In this document: piece after piece, positions 5,015 through 6,100 of the stretch
Layout of the letters: each line of letters opens with the position of its first letter
How positions within the stretch are numbered: position 1 is the stretch's first letter
DNA from: Bifidobacteriaceae bacterium
GTDB lineage: Bacteria; Actinomycetota; Actinomycetes; Actinomycetales; WQXJ01
Length of the DNA stretch: 6,100 nucleotides
Reading direction: 5' to 3'
Assembly: GCA_031278675.1 (NCBI GenBank)
Contig: JAITJY010000443.1
Coordinates: 1 to 6,100, forward strand
Position numbers and translations under genes: made by a program
The notes under the pieces: generated by a model
What the model was told of the DNA's origin: nothing
Database searches by the model: none
What the model saw: only the letters and a program-made list of their open reading frames with translations

Positions 5015-6100
5015 TGATCCGCCGCCCTGGAGGCCAGCCCGGACCCGCGACTTGGGCACTGGCGCCACGGCTCCCGGGCTCGACCCGGGACCGGGTCCGG
5101 CGGCGCTTGAGCGCCGCCTACGATCCGGCCCTGGTGCTAGCGATCTGGCTGCCCTGCTTGGCTGCGGCCCTGAATACAGCGGCTGATGCGGCCCGGGCGC
5201 GTGGTTTCGGTCCGCCCTGGTTAGGCCCCGGCGAACTCTTGATGCTTGCACCGTTGCTGATCTGGGGGATGTTCGCAGTTGGCGGCGTGCGCGGGCCGGT
5301 GATCGGCAGTCCGTTTGTGGTCCATGCCCTGGCGCAGACCGGTCCCGGCTGGCGCCGGGCCATCCCCCGCCGGTTCGCTTTGGCCGCCATCACCTTGGTG
5401 GGTCTGGGTGTCTCACTGTGGGCCTTGGCTGCGGTCAGTGTCCAAGGGCCGGCTGACCCGGCCGACCCGGCTGCTTGGGTGTTCGGCGGCTCCGCCGCCG
5501 TGGGTGTCACTTGGCTGGGCGCAGTTGCTTGGCTCGCGGGCCAGGTTTGGCAGCGTGCGGCGCGCCTCGCGGGCGCGCTCGCGGTGGTGGGTGTGGCGCT
5601 GTGGTCGGCTCTGGGCTGGCCTGCGCCCCCAACCGGTGCGGCGCTGGGCGCACCGGGCAGCCTGGGCGCATTGGGCGCGCTGGGCGCATTATCGCTGGTC
5701 GCACTGGTATTCGCTATCCGCTTGACCGCCAAAGTGGGACCCAATGAAGTAGTTGGCCAGTCCCTCGTTTGGGAGTCCGCCCAGATCGCGGTCCGCGGCC
5801 AAGCCGCGCACGATGCCGCCGCCGCCTTCCGCCCCAATCCCATCCGCCCCCGCACCGCGTTGCCGGCGGCTGGCCGCTCCTGGCCCCTGACCCTGATCGG
5901 TTGGGACTTCGCCGCCTTGGCGCGCAGCCCCGCACGCTCCCTGACCGCGCTGGCCGGGTTGGTCTGGGCGGGGTGCCTGACCGCCCGCACGCTGCCAGGA
6001 TCGCCGCCACTGCCGTTGGGCGCAGGACCGCTCGGCGCGGCCGCAGGCCTGATCGGTTTCGCGGCGCTCGGCGGGTTCTGGGACGGGTTACGCGATTGGA
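5014..6100 (+). CDS. Multi-spanning membrane protein, probable ABC permease (partial, runs off window)
   Basis: The frame is open without a stop from the GTG at 5014 to the window edge, 362 codons plus one base, and is cut at the 3' end. The start overlaps the ATPase stop by one base. Residues 1-35 are basic and probably cytoplasmic (RDRVRRR at 25-31). Hydrophobic segments lie near 38-55, 72-91, 119-141, 155-177, 183-200, 217-235, 307-325 and 337-357, with a soluble, helical-looking stretch at 240-285 (SAQIAVRGQAAHDAAAAF). Gly, Ala, Leu and Trp dominate, and third positions are mostly G or C, as expected of a real gene. It is most likely the membrane partner of the adjacent ATPase. The pattern GPVIGSPFVVHAL followed by WRRAIPRR recalls actinobacterial DUF6297-type transporter proteins, but this is from memory and uncertain. 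Two strong hairpins lie in its first 35 codons; a TTG at 5107 or GTG at 5134 are weaker alternative starts. Confidence 0.8.
   Translation, partial: MIRRPGGQPGPATWALAPRLPGSTRDRVRRRLSAAYDPALVLAIWLPCLAAALNTAADAARARGFGPPWLGPGELLMLAPLLIWGMFAVGGVRGPVIGSPFVVHALAQTGPGWRRAIPRRFALAAITLVGLGVSLWALAAVSVQGPADPADPAAWVFGGSAAVGVTWLGAVAWLAGQVWQRAARLAGALAVVGVALWSALGWPAPPTGAALGAPGSLGALGALGALSLVALVFAIRLTAKVGPNEVVGQSLVWESAQIAVRGQAAHDAAAAFRPNPIRPRTALPAAGRSWPLTLIGWDFAALARSPARSLTALAGLVWAGCLTARTLPGSPPLPLGAGPLGAAAGLIGFAALGGFWDGLRDW
5082..5118 (+). repeat. Two adjacent perfect hairpins in the 5' end of the permease gene
   Basis: Hairpin one has arms GACCCGG (5082-5088) and CCGGGTC (5091-5097). Hairpin two, one base later, has arms GGCGGCGCT (5099-5107) and AGCGCCGCC (5110-5118). 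Both are perfect and almost entirely G/C, with two formal loop bases each; in practice the inner pair would open. No T-run follows, so neither is a typical intrinsic terminator. They fall in codons 23-35 of the permease if it starts at 5014, and could slow ribosomes or polymerase, protect the upstream ATPase message, or set the ATPase to permease ratio. Confidence 0.7.
5644..5688 (+). repeat. 9-bp microrepeat coding for LGA triplets in the permease
   Basis: Five consecutive 9-bp units run in frame. CTGGGCGCA occurs exactly at 5644, 5662 and 5680, with variants at 5653 and 5671. They encode residues 211-225, reading LGAPGSLGALGALGA, at the start of a predicted membrane helix. Units of nine bases keep the frame, so the number of copies could vary by slippage without breaking the protein. 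Confidence 0.7.

Noticed and set aside
5118..5990. 290-codon minus-strand open frame opposite the permease region
   Set aside because: Its composition (Ala/Pro/Thr/Arg-rich, no hydrophobic core or motif) is typical of an antisense shadow in GC-rich DNA. The plus strand has a longer open frame with membrane segments and coupling to the ATPase.

Overview
The window looks like a piece of a high-GC actinobacterial (Actinomycetota) chromosome. The whole stretch is very GC-rich and the coding frames are strongly GC-biased at third codon positions (judged by eye, not computed). The dominant gene is a fused lysylphosphatidylglycerol synthase / lysyl-tRNA synthetase of the LysX type, an architecture known from mycobacteria and relatives. 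No phage, plasmid, transposase, rRNA, tRNA or CRISPR signature was seen.

Layout. Positions 1-169 hold three tandem copies of a 54-56 bp repeat carrying the palindrome GGCGCGCC, directly downstream of lysX. Positions 170-4129 (minus strand) are one intact frame for LysX. It consists of a disordered N-terminus with a 38-residue repeat, about six membrane segments, an MprF-type lysyl transferase domain (DUF2156), a linker with a near-identical 35-residue tandem duplication, an OB-fold and a class II LysRS catalytic core. Positions 4130-4345 are a divergent intergenic region with two inverted repeats that could be operators or hairpins. Positions 4346-5014 (plus strand) encode a short ABC-transporter ATPase. 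Its stop codon overlaps by one base the GTG start of a multi-spanning membrane protein (5014 to beyond 6100, cut by the window edge). That second gene lies in an uninterrupted frame of 362 codons.

How the parts work together. LysX makes lysyl-tRNA with its C-terminal half and is expected to pass the lysyl group to membrane phosphatidylglycerol with its membrane-anchored MprF-like half. The product, lysyl-PG, reduces the negative charge of the membrane and protects against cationic peptides. The ATPase and the membrane protein are translationally overlapping and probably form one ABC transporter, with the ATPase energising the membrane subunit; the substrate cannot be read from sequence. LysX and the ABC pair are divergently transcribed, so they are not one operon, although they could share control through the intergenic region.

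I did not find a clearly novel system. The most unusual points are the repeat expansion inside LysX, the downstream minisatellite sharing the same GGCGCGCC octamer, an ATPase lacking the usual Q-loop glutamine, and two perfect hairpins packed into the start of the permease gene.
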